Origin: Acidobacteriota bacterium
Lineage (GTDB): Bacteria; Acidobacteriota; Blastocatellia; RBC074
DNA length: 64,000 nt
Direction: 5' to 3'
NCBI GenBank assembly: GCA_018268995.1
Contig: JAFDVL010000003.1
Span: forward strand, 24,714 to 88,713
Shown here one piece after another: positions 27,368 to 36,011 of the stretch (the first letter of the stretch is position 1; every line of letters starts with the position of its first letter). The translations under genes were made by a program, and so were the position numbers. The notes beneath the pieces were generated by a model. It did no database searches. It had not been told where the DNA came from and saw only the letters and a list, made by a program, of their open reading frames with translations.

Positions 27368-28222
27368 TTATCGAAATACCTTTTCCGCAAATGTGGCTGT
27401 AGTTCCCTCTAATTGCGGCGTTTGCGCGGCAGCCATTGAGCTGACGGCTCCCGTGACGAGGTAATCAAGCGCGCGGCGCAGTGGCAGTGCAGTGCCTGCG
27501 GCGCGCAGGAATTTACAGAAATTATAGGTAAACACGCCGCGTACGATTCCCCCGATGGGCTTCTCCTGAGCGAGTTGCGTATCTTTGGCCGCCGCCCAGA
27601 GCACGTGATTCAGAGTCGCGGTTGGAACGAGCACACGGTCGCCACGATCCGCTACGGGGCGATGATCAGCCAGCAGCGGGCAGACAGGCACTTCATCTGC
27701 AAACAAGCTATCGTCAATGGGCGGTTCGATAAAACGCACAGCGGCCCCCGTCTCAAGAATGAATTCCTCCAAATCGCGGGTTCCAGTTCCAGAGAAACAG
27801 GAATCCAAAATCACCTCCAGATTTACGCCCGCAGGCAAGGTCTTAAAAACTGCGCGTAAGTCATCATCCCGAATGTATCCCGCCGTTGAGAAATCATGAG
27901 GGCAGATCACTTCATCGCGGCGATCCAGTTCATCACCGCTGGCATCCACGATGTACGATCCGTGACCAGAGTAATAAAAAACGAGGGTATCGCCTTTTTT
28001 GGCCCCCGTCATAAGCCAATTCAGGCCTGTCATGATCCGTGACCTGGTTGCATTTTTATCAGTCAGAATTTGCATCCGAGAAGGGATTATGGGCACCACA
28101 CCAATCGCGCTGAGGGTTGTTGCCATGTCTCTGACATCATTTACGCAACCATTCAAATCCGGGCCGCCCACACCAGCAGGCGCGTAATCATTAATACCAA
28201 CAAGTAAAGCTTTGCTATTCAT
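27368..28222 (-). CDS. Caspase-family (C14) cysteine protease
   Basis: A 284-residue metacaspase-like peptidase. The p20 fold begins at once (KALLVGINDYAPAG). The catalytic dyad is intact: His87 in FYYSGHGSY and Cys142 in VILDSCFSGTG. An acidic pocket motif, ICPHDF, lies near residue 106. There is no signal peptide, so it should act in the cytoplasm. Metacaspases cleave after Arg or Lys and in bacteria are linked to regulated cell death or surface maturation. AGGAG stands 5 bases before the ATG, as in its neighbours. It is the second catalytic protease of the cluster, next to the metzincin-like enzyme. Confidence 0.9.
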   Translation of the reverse strand: MNSKALLVGINDYAPAGVGGPDLNGCVNDVRDMATTLSAIGVVPIIPSRMQILTDKNATRSRIMTGLNWLMTGAKKGDTLVFYYSGHGSYIVDASGDELDRRDEVICPHDFSTAGYIRDDDLRAVFKTLPAGVNLEVILDSCFSGTGTRDLEEFILETGAAVRFIEPPIDDSLFADEVPVCPLLADHRPVADRGDRVLVPTATLNHVLWAAAKDTQLAQEKPIGGIVRGVFTYNFCKFLRAAGTALPLRRALDYLVTGAVSSMAAAQTPQLEGTTATFAEKVFR

Positions 28223-28348
28223 TGTGACTCCTATCTTGCTTTGTCGTTATCTGACAGTTCGGGGTTGTTGGATTGAGCAATCGCCGTTATTGGCGCGTGC
28301 AGCAGCGGGCGCAGACGAAGCACTGCCGCGCTGCCGGCCAGTAAAGAC

Positions 28349-29200
28349 CTACTCGTGAAAGATTTCGTTCAGAACCTGAGCCAGCCGCAGTCCCGCTTTC
28401 AGCAGTTGCCCCTCGACAATCGGGCGATTGTCCTGGTAGTAGCGCTGCCCCAGTCGTTTATTCGACGGGATGTTTTGATAGGCGTGTACCGCCGCAAGGC
28501 TGTGCGCTTCTAATGCCCACGATTGGAACGTTCCGCCCTGGATCGCTGCTGTGTCGTTCCAGCTTCTTCCCAGCGTGCTGAGCCGATTGATTGTCTGCCG
28601 CAGACCGGCTTTGGCCAGAATGTCGGTATCCCACACTTTATGCAGATTGGATGACGCGCCGAAGAAGGTGACATGAACATCGTTCCCACCACGATCATGA
28701 TCGTCTGCGCAATGCAGCGGCTGATGCAGGTCGCCCATAAAATGCACGAGGAATTTCAATGCTTCGGCACGGGCCAAAAGACTCTCTTGCGGATTAGCGA
28801 GCACATCACGAAAGTGTTCGAGGGCATTTGGATTGGATAACGTCGAGCGTGATTCAGCCAAAGCATTGATGATGCAATCGCCGAATGGGGTACGCGGACA
28901 ATCGCGTGCCGGATCATAGGTGCTGGCGTTGCGTGGAATGTCTACAAAATGCCAGTTCTTGGTTTCCTTGCGCTGATTGCGAACTGCATCGGCCCAATTC
29001 GCCACCGATTCCAACGTCACGCCCGCCCCCAACAATCGGCGCACTTCCTGTTGCGCCTTTGTCGAAAGTTTTTGCTGGGCAGTACGTGCAACAAGGCGAT
29101 GTCCTTGCGCGCCCCATCCCAGAACTGAGGCAGGAGCAAGGCTCATTGCCAGCAGGATCAGGGCCAGCATCCAAATAAGGCTTCTAGCAACTCTTTTCAT
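28349..29200 (-). CDS. S1/P1-type nuclease
   Basis: A secreted zinc-dependent nuclease/phosphodiesterase of 283 aa. After the signal peptide (1-28) the mature enzyme begins with WGAQGHRLVA, the family start whose Trp binds zinc. Other metal ligands are visible in NWADAVR, NWHFVDIP, FLVHFMGDLHQPLHC and GGNDVHV. Such enzymes cut single-stranded DNA and RNA. It follows the response regulator by 25 bases on the same strand, so it is likely cotranscribed with the two-component genes. AAGGAG lies upstream. Confidence 0.92.
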   Translation of the reverse strand: MKRVARSLIWMLALILLAMSLAPASVLGWGAQGHRLVARTAQQKLSTKAQQEVRRLLGAGVTLESVANWADAVRNQRKETKNWHFVDIPRNASTYDPARDCPRTPFGDCIINALAESRSTLSNPNALEHFRDVLANPQESLLARAEALKFLVHFMGDLHQPLHCADDHDRGGNDVHVTFFGASSNLHKVWDTDILAKAGLRQTINRLSTLGRSWNDTAAIQGGTFQSWALEAHSLAAVHAYQNIPSNKRLGQRYYQDNRPIVEGQLLKAGLRLAQVLNEIFHE

Positions 29201-29225
29201 GTCTCCTTCTTTCTCCTCGCACGGC

Positions 29226-29873
29226 TTAAATCAACCGCTGCTGTAACACTTTGGCGACCGCTTCAGACTTGGAATGCACTTCCAACTTTCGGTAAATGTT
29301 TTTCATGTGAAATGACACGGTATTCACACAGCTCTTCAATTCTGCTGCCGCCGTCTTGTAGCTGTGTCCTTCGACCAACAGTTTCAAGAGCCTGAGTTCG
29401 TGCGGCGTCAGGTGATAGTCCGCCCTGGCTGGCGGGCGGATTTCACGGAACAGTCGAAGGACTTTGCTGGCGATTTCAGGTGATATGGGTGCGCCCCCGT
29501 TCACCGCTTCGCGCAAGCTTTCGATCAGCCTGGCAGGCGTTGTATTCTTGAGCAAATATCCTGAAGCTCCAGCACAGAGCGCCGCAAATACCCGGTCGTC
29601 ATCGTCGTACACGGTTAACGTCACGACCACCAGTTCGGGCCAGCGTGCTTTGAGCAACCGCGTGCCTTCGATTCCATTCATGCCGGGCAAGCCGATGTCG
29701 AGTAAAAGAACGTCTGGGAGTGCCTGGCTGAGGCACGGCAAGGCTTCTTCGAGCGAACCATAGCTCCCCAGCAACTCACAGCCTTCGGAGCGTTGGAGTA
29801 GGTAACTCAGGCCGTCGCGGATTTCGCGTTGGTCTTCGACAATGGCAACCTTGATGGCTCCTGCGGCGAACAT
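29226..29873 (-). CDS. NarL/FixJ-type response regulator
   Basis: A 215-residue response regulator. The receiver domain (7-125) carries acidic residues in VEDQ, the phosphoacceptor Asp59 in LLLDIGLPGMNG and the conserved Lys in LLKNTTP. A LuxR-type helix-turn-helix (about 150-212) follows, with LTPHELRLLKLLVEG and VSFHMKNIYRKLEVHSKSEAVA. It is downstream of the histidine kinase by 22 bases and upstream of the S1/P1 nuclease by 25, so it probably controls this gene set. The binding site cannot be inferred. Confidence 0.93.
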   Translation of the reverse strand: MFAAGAIKVAIVEDQREIRDGLSYLLQRSEGCELLGSYGSLEEALPCLSQALPDVLLLDIGLPGMNGIEGTRLLKARWPELVVVTLTVYDDDDRVFAALCAGASGYLLKNTTPARLIESLREAVNGGAPISPEIASKVLRLFREIRPPARADYHLTPHELRLLKLLVEGHSYKTAAAELKSCVNTVSFHMKNIYRKLEVHSKSEAVAKVLQQRLI

Positions 29874-29895
29874 GAGGGACTCCTAACCCACGGTC

Positions 29896-30819
29896 TCAGT
29901 GGCCGATTCTGGCTTTTGTCGTTCTGACGCTGATTGGCTGCGAAGGAATCTTATGTTGCGGGGAGGAGGCTGTCACTCCCCTATTCAGGTAGGAAGTTAA
30001 CGCCTTACGTGTTCTCTGCCAGCCTTGCCGATAACGCGCCAGATAAATGCGCCAAAGGGTCATTCGCAGGCGGACGCGAAACGTCAGGGTTGTGCCAGTC
30101 GCCCCTGTCACAAAATCAATGTGCCCGCCCATTTGACTGGCCCGCTGGCGCAGGCTGCGCAACCCGTTTCCCGCTGGTTGGTGCGGCTGCTCAAAGCCAA
30201 TGCCGTTGTCGCGAATCAACAGGCATAAATGTGCGCCTTCCAGTTGCAGTTTGATTGTGGCCTGGGTACAGCCGGAATGGCGGACCAGGTTGTTGAGACC
30301 TTCTTTGAAGATGAGAAAGACTTGCCGACGCAACTCGGCATTCAATGCGATCTCAAGATCAGCATCAGGGGATTGGAAGGTGAACCTGATGTTCGTGGCG
30401 GGCAGCAGTTCATTGGCAAAACGACGCATTCGCCACGCCAGGTTGGATAGATAATCCTGTCTGGGATTGGTCGTCCAGACAATATCACTCATGTTGTTGA
30501 TAGACTCTCTGGCAATACGTGCGAGCGAATCCAATGTTTGAGTCGCCTGTGGAGACACGCCCCCGACCTGATCGCGCAGGACTTCGCTGAGGATAGCCAG
30601 CTGCGACAAGTTGGAGCCGATGTCATCATGCAGGTCGGCAGCAATTCGTTTGCGCAACTGATCAAGCCTGAGCCAACGTGTGGTGCGGCAATGGTAAAGA
30701 CAATAAAACAGTCCCAACACAATGATCGTCACAGCTCCGATCAGCCACCCGGAAGGAGAAAAAAACAGTTCATAGACCTGAGGAACGAGGAAGTGAGAAG
30801 CAAAGCCAACGACTTGCAT
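29896..30819 (-). CDS. HisKA_3-type sensor histidine kinase, short sensor
   Basis: A 307-residue kinase with one membrane helix (about 25-43), a DHp domain with His64 in AADLHDDIGSNL, and an HATPase domain (about 155-255, including RDNGIGFEQP). The first 24 residues resemble the end of the extracellular propeller and Y_Y_Y sensor found in many acidobacterial kinases, but the sensor itself is absent. The gene is therefore either a truncated descendant or relies on a partner. The C-terminal 50 residues are basic and irregular. It is paired with the adjacent response regulator. Confidence 0.88.
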   Translation of the reverse strand: MQVVGFASHFLVPQVYELFFSPSGWLIGAVTIIVLGLFYCLYHCRTTRWLRLDQLRKRIAADLHDDIGSNLSQLAILSEVLRDQVGGVSPQATQTLDSLARIARESINNMSDIVWTTNPRQDYLSNLAWRMRRFANELLPATNIRFTFQSPDADLEIALNAELRRQVFLIFKEGLNNLVRHSGCTQATIKLQLEGAHLCLLIRDNGIGFEQPHQPAGNGLRSLRQRASQMGGHIDFVTGATGTTLTFRVRLRMTLWRIYLARYRQGWQRTRKALTSYLNRGVTASSPQHKIPSQPISVRTTKARIGH

Positions 30820-31095
30820 GGCAAAATCTCATGGGGCAAGGTTCGTCCAGGTGTGGTTTGGCAGGGGAGCAGTTTTTCGGCTAAGGCTTTTTCGGCGTTG
30901 CAGTGCCAGTAGGATGCGGCTGAGCATCAACTTTTTGACGCGTTACCCATTTTTCATATGCAGTCAGACGGTAACGTCATTCAGCAAAGTATGAGGAAAA
31001 CAGCGAAAACGTGTCACGTTTTTATTCGCAGGATGAATAGCAAAAAAGGTGCAGAACGGCAAGATTGGGGATCGCGCGGATGGAGAAGCGCGATT

Positions 31096-31881
31096 TTACA
31101 ATGATGCGCGAATCACACCGCCATCAATGGGCAAGGAAACGCCGGTAACGTAACTGGCGCGTTCAGAAGCTAAAAAGGCAACGACTTCGCCCACTTCGCG
31201 GGGTTGGCCAAAGCGACGTAGCGGCACATCCGCAGCGGCTTTTTCATAATACGCTTCCAGCGTAATGCCCTGCTCCTGGTGCCGGACTTCGGCTAAATGT
31301 GTCAGGCGATCTGTCAGGCAAAAGCCCATCAACACTGCGTTCACAGTGATATTGTCTTTGCCGAGTTGGTTCGCCATTGTTTTCGTCAATCCTGACAATC
31401 CTGATCGCAACGTGCTGGAAATCGTAAGCTCGTCAACCGGCTGCTTGGCAACCATTGAGGTCAGATGAACGATGCGCCCCCATTTGCGATCCTGCATACC
31501 AGGAATGACTAGGCGGGAAAGGCGGACGACGTTCATGAGCGTAGATTCGACGCCGGAATGCCATTGCTCGTCTGTCAAATCCATAAAGCGAGCGACGGGC
31601 GGCCCCCCCGTATTCGTCACCAAAATATCCACGTGGCCAAAGCGTTCAAGCGTACGAATCTGCCAATGGGCAAGATCAGCTGGAATGGAAACATCTGCCG
31701 GAACCGCCAGGACATCTCCACGCACAGCAATTTCCGCCCGCGCCTCTTCCAGTTCCAGGAGGTTGCGTGCGCAGATTGAGACCTTGCAGCCTTCCGCTGC
31801 CAGAGCAAGGGCACAGGCTTTTCCAATCCCCTTGCTGGCAGCGGCAACCATCGCGACTCGATTCTTGAGTTCTAAGTTCAT
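31096..31881 (-). CDS. SDR oxidoreductase lacking the Tyr-Lys pair
   Basis: A 261-residue short-chain dehydrogenase/reductase with an N-terminal dinucleotide motif ([10 protein letters not shown]), NTGG at about 90-93 and Ser142 in HLTSM. At the catalytic Tyr and Lys positions it has Ser155 and Arg159 (ISSTLRSG), as in a divergent FabG-like subfamily. It may thus have altered or lost reductase activity. The C-terminus ([13 protein letters not shown]) is typical. The ATG overlaps the stop of the NIPSNAP gene as ATGA, so the two are coupled. Confidence 0.9.
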   Translation of the reverse strand: MNLELKNRVAMVAAASKGIGKACALALAAEGCKVSICARNLLELEEARAEIAVRGDVLAVPADVSIPADLAHWQIRTLERFGHVDILVTNTGGPPVARFMDLTDEQWHSGVESTLMNVVRLSRLVIPGMQDRKWGRIVHLTSMVAKQPVDELTISSTLRSGLSGLTKTMANQLGKDNITVNAVLMGFCLTDRLTHLAEVRHQEQGITLEAYYEKAAADVPLRRFGQPREVGEVVAFLASERASYVTGVSLPIDGGVIRASL

Positions 31882-32315
31882 TTCATTGGCGAGTAATCCG
31901 TGGCATTCATATACACAGATTCGACTTTGCTAACAATTTTGCCATTGGCTTCGGAAGCCTTTTGGACTTCTTTCCATTGCGGATCATTGCGGAAGTCGTC
32001 CCAGGATTTTTTGGCGGCTTCACGGCTTTCGTGGGAAATAATGTAAATGAGAGTATTTTGCGAAGCAGGCGCATCCTGTGGAACCCAATAGCCAACATTT
32101 GTCATGCCATGTTTCTTAAAAAGCTTCGTGGTATGGTCGCGAAAACGCTTTTCCAAATCCGGTAGTTTTCCTTCGTTGGTGTAATAGGTACGCAATTCAA
32201 AAACGCGATTTTTCGCGGCTGCGGCAGCAGCTTCGCTCGGCGTACCGCGTCCCAGCCAAAAGCCTGCGGCGAGTCCAAATCCTACTAACACAACGGCGTA
32301 AAGAATATTTTTCAT
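31878..32315 (-). CDS. NIPSNAP-family protein
   Basis: A 145-residue protein with an N-terminal hydrophobic anchor or signal (residues 4-23) and an Ala-rich linker, followed by a NIPSNAP-type ferredoxin-like domain of dimeric alpha-beta barrel type. Recognisable are [30 protein letters not shown] and the [12 protein letters not shown] near the end. The molecular role of the family is poorly defined. AGGAG precedes the ATG. It is translationally coupled to the SDR. Confidence 0.85.
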   Translation of the reverse strand: MKNILYAVVLVGFGLAAGFWLGRGTPSEAAAAAAKNRVFELRTYYTNEGKLPDLEKRFRDHTTKLFKKHGMTNVGYWVPQDAPASQNTLIYIISHESREAAKKSWDDFRNDPQWKEVQKASEANGKIVSKVESVYMNATDYSPMK

Positions 32316-32418
32316 TGGGGATTGCTCCTATTTGTGGCAGAAGCAGACGCAGCCTTGCGCAATTGCCGTCAAAATACCAATCTCTGGACGTGCAAGAAAG
32401 CGTCCGCTCCCAGCAGGG

Positions 32419-35400
32419 TTATTTAATGTTGATCTTCAAGGTCTTGGTTCTCTGCCCGTCCACGATCACGGTCAGATCAGTTTCACCGCGATTATCCAGG
32501 CTGGCAGGAAGCTTGATGTTAACCTGATCAAGACCATAAAAGCCAGGCGCGACATCAGCATATTCAACCGGAATTGTTATGTCGCCGATTTCGACACTGA
32601 CATTGCCCTGACTGGTTCGGTAACGCAGTCCGGTGCCGTACAGTTCGACAAATACATCTTCGGTTGTCGGAGCGAAATCAACCGGCTTGGTGACATACTT
32701 GTTCGTTGCCGTATCCAGCACCACAATTTCTTCACGCGGCGATTGCACACCACTGCGCACCCGAATCGCTTTGCCCACCGCAGCGCCTGCGCCATCCGCA
32801 TTCGCCGTAAATAATCCTGGGGTGACAGATGTAATATTCAGCGTGCCACCGGATTGTTCGCCCAGCGAATTGCGAATGGTGACCGTTGCGCTGCCCGTTG
32901 CCGTCCCGCTCGGAACCAGATAATTGATTTGATTTTGCCCAACGAAAAACAAAGGCGCTAAGCGGTCTGTACCCTGGCTATCACGAATCGTGACCGTCGT
33001 TCCCGCCAGTGTCGTTGGCAACGGCGTACCGACCGCAGGTGCGCCTGAACTTGAGGTCGAAAGGTTCACCCCAAACACAGAGACAATCGAATCCTGCGCC
33101 ACATTTGTGCCCAGATAACTTGCTCCTGAAACCGAGGTCGCCGCCGTCAACGTGCGCAAGCGAAACATTCCGCGCCCGTGCGTCGCCGCGATCAGATTGC
33201 CCGTGCCTGCTTGATACCGCAGCATAAATACCGCGACTTTTGGCAAACCATTGGTCATATGCACCCAGGTAGCGCCGCCATCCGTGGTTTGAAAAACTCC
33301 GATGTCTGTGCCAATCCAAAGGCGATTGTTGTTATTTGGATCAAGTGCAACGGAACTGACCGGAATATCAGGCAAATTGCCACTGATGTTCATCCACGTC
33401 GCACCGCGATCTGTCGTCAGAAAGACATGGCCCAGGGTTGATGGCGTGTTGGCTTCAAAACCGGAGTACACGACAACCGCCCGATTTGCATTGTTGCCAT
33501 CTGCTGCAATGTCGCTGACAAAGCGATTTGGCAAGGGAGCTTTTGTGGCATTCGTAAACGTGGCCGTCGCCAGAGCCCCCGCGTCGCTGGTGACCTGAAC
33601 GGTGCCATCATTCGTTCCGACCCAGACGATTTCAGCGGAGTTCTCAACTTTCGGATATGCGGCAATCGTCGTAATCGCGCCTGATCCTTTTGTCAAATCT
33701 GTGCCAAATCCATCTGTACTGGCTCCCAACCCCGTCCAGACCGTCCCTCGATTAGAAGTACGGTATAGGCGATGCGTGCCAAAATAAATGACATTGCCAT
33801 TGCTTCCGGTGAAAGCTGGATTCAACGCCATCGGAGCATAAAACTTAACGCGGTCATTGGGGTTCAAACGACCTTGCGAGGCAGTACAGCTGCGACAGCC
33901 GATATTCGTCCAACTCTGACCGCCATTGGTTGAGCGACGCGGGCTTAAGTCCCCTTTGACGTTATAATAGGTATGATACATCACCTGTGGATTCGATTGA
34001 TCCACGAGACAAAACCCACCATCACCACCTGCGATAGTGCTCCATCCAAGCGCTCCGCTATGCTTATTTGTTCCGTTGTCCTGCGTACCGCCAATAATTA
34101 AGTTTGCATCATTGGGAGCAAAAGCGACCGATTGAAACTGTGTCAAATTCAATCCGGCATTCAGGGATGTCCAATTGATCGTCGTGCCCGTGGCCGCATC
34201 TGTACGCCAGATACCGCCATCATTGCCTGTAAAAACAATGTTGGGATTCGCTTTGGCAACCACCACAGCATGCGAATCGGGATGCAACGAATTACTATTC
34301 ATATCCGTCCAGGTTTGCCCGGCATCTTTGCTGCGCACCAGGCAATAAGCACCACTGTTATAGTCATATTGCCCACCGTAATAGAGGATCGTAGCGTTCG
34401 TGGGATCAACCGCCATCGTCATGTTGTATCCGGCTTGCGCTGAACCCGTGGTTTCTGTGGGCGGAGTCGTGACCTGCGTCCAGCTGTCGCCACCATCGGT
34501 TGATTTATAAAATCCGAAAATCGAATCATCGCTCGCTCTTGCGAATGAAGCATACAAAGTGGTCGCAGTGGAAGGAGCGATAGGCGGGCCAGCAGCAATT
34601 GCACAGCGCAAAAACGCAGCACTGGTCGCATCTGTATTCGCCACACCATTCGTAAGTTTTTCCCAGGTTCCCGGTTCGCCGCCTGATTTTGAGCGATAGA
34701 TTCCACGCGTGCGAATCGCGGCATAGACTGTGTTGTGATTTAGCGGATCAACCACTACATCGTGTGCGCTTTGCACGCCGGAGCTGCCATCTGGATCAAC
34801 GTTGCGCCATGTGTCGCCACCATCGGTGGACTTCCAAAGTCCTTTCTGCTTACCACCTTCGACGGTTTCGACAGAACCAGAAGCAGAGGAAACCCCGCCC
34901 GTTGTTGTCGCGACAAAAATGACATTTGGCGTGACCGGATCAATCGCGATTCGCCCCAGCGCCGCATTGACAAAAACAGGCTTGAGCGGAGCAACGTTAG
35001 AGGTTGGCCCCGTAATCACGCGCCACGTTGCACCGCCATCTGTGGTTTTGAATAATCCCGCGCCGTAGTACGAATCGCCGCTCCGATTCCCTTCTCCTGA
35101 TCCGACATAAATGACGTTCGGATTTGTCGGATCAATCGCAACAGAGCCAACAGCTTGTGATGGCTGCGCATCCAGCAGCGGTGTCCAGGTTTGTCCGTTA
35201 TCCGTTGAGCGCCAAAGGCCACCTTGCGCCCCGCCAACATAGATGGTTTTGTTGCTGTTGCCATCATATTGTGGATGCAAAGCCAACGCTGAAACGCGGC
35301 CTGAATAACTGCCAGAGGGATCACCCGCGCTGGCGACCAGCGGTTGTGGCCCAAGCACCGTCCAGCTTTGGTCATCGGCTTCAAGGCGTGCCAGTTCCGT

Positions 35401-35670
35401 AGCAAAACGGGGGCTTTTGCGCAGCCTCACTGTTTCAGCCTCAGCCTGTTCGACGGCCTTCTGTCGCGCATCAGCGGGAATCGTTTTCAGGGGATATGCG
35501 CGCTGTTCATAAAACGATGCCAAAGATTCTTTATTGCCTTCTCGCTCAGGTTCATTGATGGATCGCTCTTCGCGTTCTTCGTCATTCCAATTAGAAAATT
35601 TGGCATAACCCAAAGCTGCGGCTATTCCTGCAATAATTAGCAAGACCACAACAGACTTCTGCTTTTGCAT
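32419..35670 (-). CDS. Secreted BNR/VPS10-like beta-propeller protein with TIGR03437-like C-terminus
   Basis: A 1083-residue exported protein with an N-terminal hydrophobic segment (7-24). Residues about 105-850 are sortilin/VPS10-type BNR repeats, recognised by recurrent TDGG(A/D)TW or TDNGQTW units, each ending a propeller blade. The last 230 residues are the Solibacter-type domain, from VSGASYLGTNVAQDSIVSVFG to the terminal KTLKINIK. It is probably a surface or secreted carbohydrate-binding or glycoside-acting protein; no catalytic Asp/Glu signature stands out. AGGAG precedes the ATG. It is paralogous to the neighbour at 36012. Confidence 0.85.
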   Translation of the reverse strand: MQKQKSVVVLLIIAGIAAALGYAKFSNWNDEEREERSINEPEREGNKESLASFYEQRAYPLKTIPADARQKAVEQAEAETVRLRKSPRFATELARLEADDQSWTVLGPQPLVASAGDPSGSYSGRVSALALHPQYDGNSNKTIYVGGAQGGLWRSTDNGQTWTPLLDAQPSQAVGSVAIDPTNPNVIYVGSGEGNRSGDSYYGAGLFKTTDGGATWRVITGPTSNVAPLKPVFVNAALGRIAIDPVTPNVIFVATTTGGVSSASGSVETVEGGKQKGLWKSTDGGDTWRNVDPDGSSGVQSAHDVVVDPLNHNTVYAAIRTRGIYRSKSGGEPGTWEKLTNGVANTDATSAAFLRCAIAAGPPIAPSTATTLYASFARASDDSIFGFYKSTDGGDSWTQVTTPPTETTGSAQAGYNMTMAVDPTNATILYYGGQYDYNSGAYCLVRSKDAGQTWTDMNSNSLHPDSHAVVVAKANPNIVFTGNDGGIWRTDAATGTTINWTSLNAGLNLTQFQSVAFAPNDANLIIGGTQDNGTNKHSGALGWSTIAGGDGGFCLVDQSNPQVMYHTYYNVKGDLSPRRSTNGGQSWTNIGCRSCTASQGRLNPNDRVKFYAPMALNPAFTGSNGNVIYFGTHRLYRTSNRGTVWTGLGASTDGFGTDLTKGSGAITTIAAYPKVENSAEIVWVGTNDGTVQVTSDAGALATATFTNATKAPLPNRFVSDIAADGNNANRAVVVYSGFEANTPSTLGHVFLTTDRGATWMNISGNLPDIPVSSVALDPNNNNRLWIGTDIGVFQTTDGGATWVHMTNGLPKVAVFMLRYQAGTGNLIAATHGRGMFRLRTLTAATSVSGASYLGTNVAQDSIVSVFGVNLSTSSSGAPAVGTPLPTTLAGTTVTIRDSQGTDRLAPLFFVGQNQINYLVPSGTATGSATVTIRNSLGEQSGGTLNITSVTPGLFTANADGAGAAVGKAIRVRSGVQSPREEIVVLDTATNKYVTKPVDFAPTTEDVFVELYGTGLRYRTSQGNVSVEIGDITIPVEYADVAPGFYGLDQVNIKLPASLDNRGETDLTVIVDGQRTKTLKINIK

Positions 35671-35828
35671 ATTTCAGATTCTCCTGTTTACGACTGGGGA
35701 GGCGCAAATGGTTTAGTACGGAACTAAATGAATCTTAAGCGATGATGAGAGACTCGGTCAAACGGAGAACAAGGTCACATCAAAGAGAACGAGATTTTCT
35801 CAGTAATGGCTCAAAGTAGAGAGACAAC

Positions 35829-35902
35829 GGCGGAAGCCCGACTGTGAAGGAGGGCGGTTCACGCACTGTTCCTGCGCCCTCCTTCACAGTCGGGCTTCCG
35901 CC
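35829..35902. repeat. Perfect 28-bp inverted repeat
   Basis: Two 28-bp arms (35829-35856 and 35875-35902) are exact reverse complements around an 18-nt loop. The 341-bp gap between the two propeller genes holds this element plus the terminator of the 36012 gene and nothing else that I can identify. Lack of a T-run suggests a mobile or REP-like repeat rather than a terminator. Confidence 0.85.
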
Positions 35903-35948
35903 ACCTCTCGCCTTTCTTCACCAACTGAGCAACGCCGTGAGCATTCCG

Positions 35949-35988
35949 AAAAAAAATGTCCGCTGCCTTTGTTTCAGACAGCGGACAT
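35949..35988 (-). terminator. Rho-independent terminator of the large propeller gene
   Basis: On the minus strand the stem ATGTCCGCTG/CAGCGGACAT (35956-35965 with 35979-35988) is followed by seven T. It lies 23 bases past the stop codon of the gene at 36012. Confidence 0.88.
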
Positions 35989-36011
35989 GACGAAAGCTGT
36001 TGTTGAGAAAC

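Noticed and set aside
31030..31092. Plus-strand stem ATCGCGC/GCGCGAT with TTTT as a terminator
   Set aside because: Nothing is transcribed into it from the left on the plus strand, and the minus-strand tail has no T-run.
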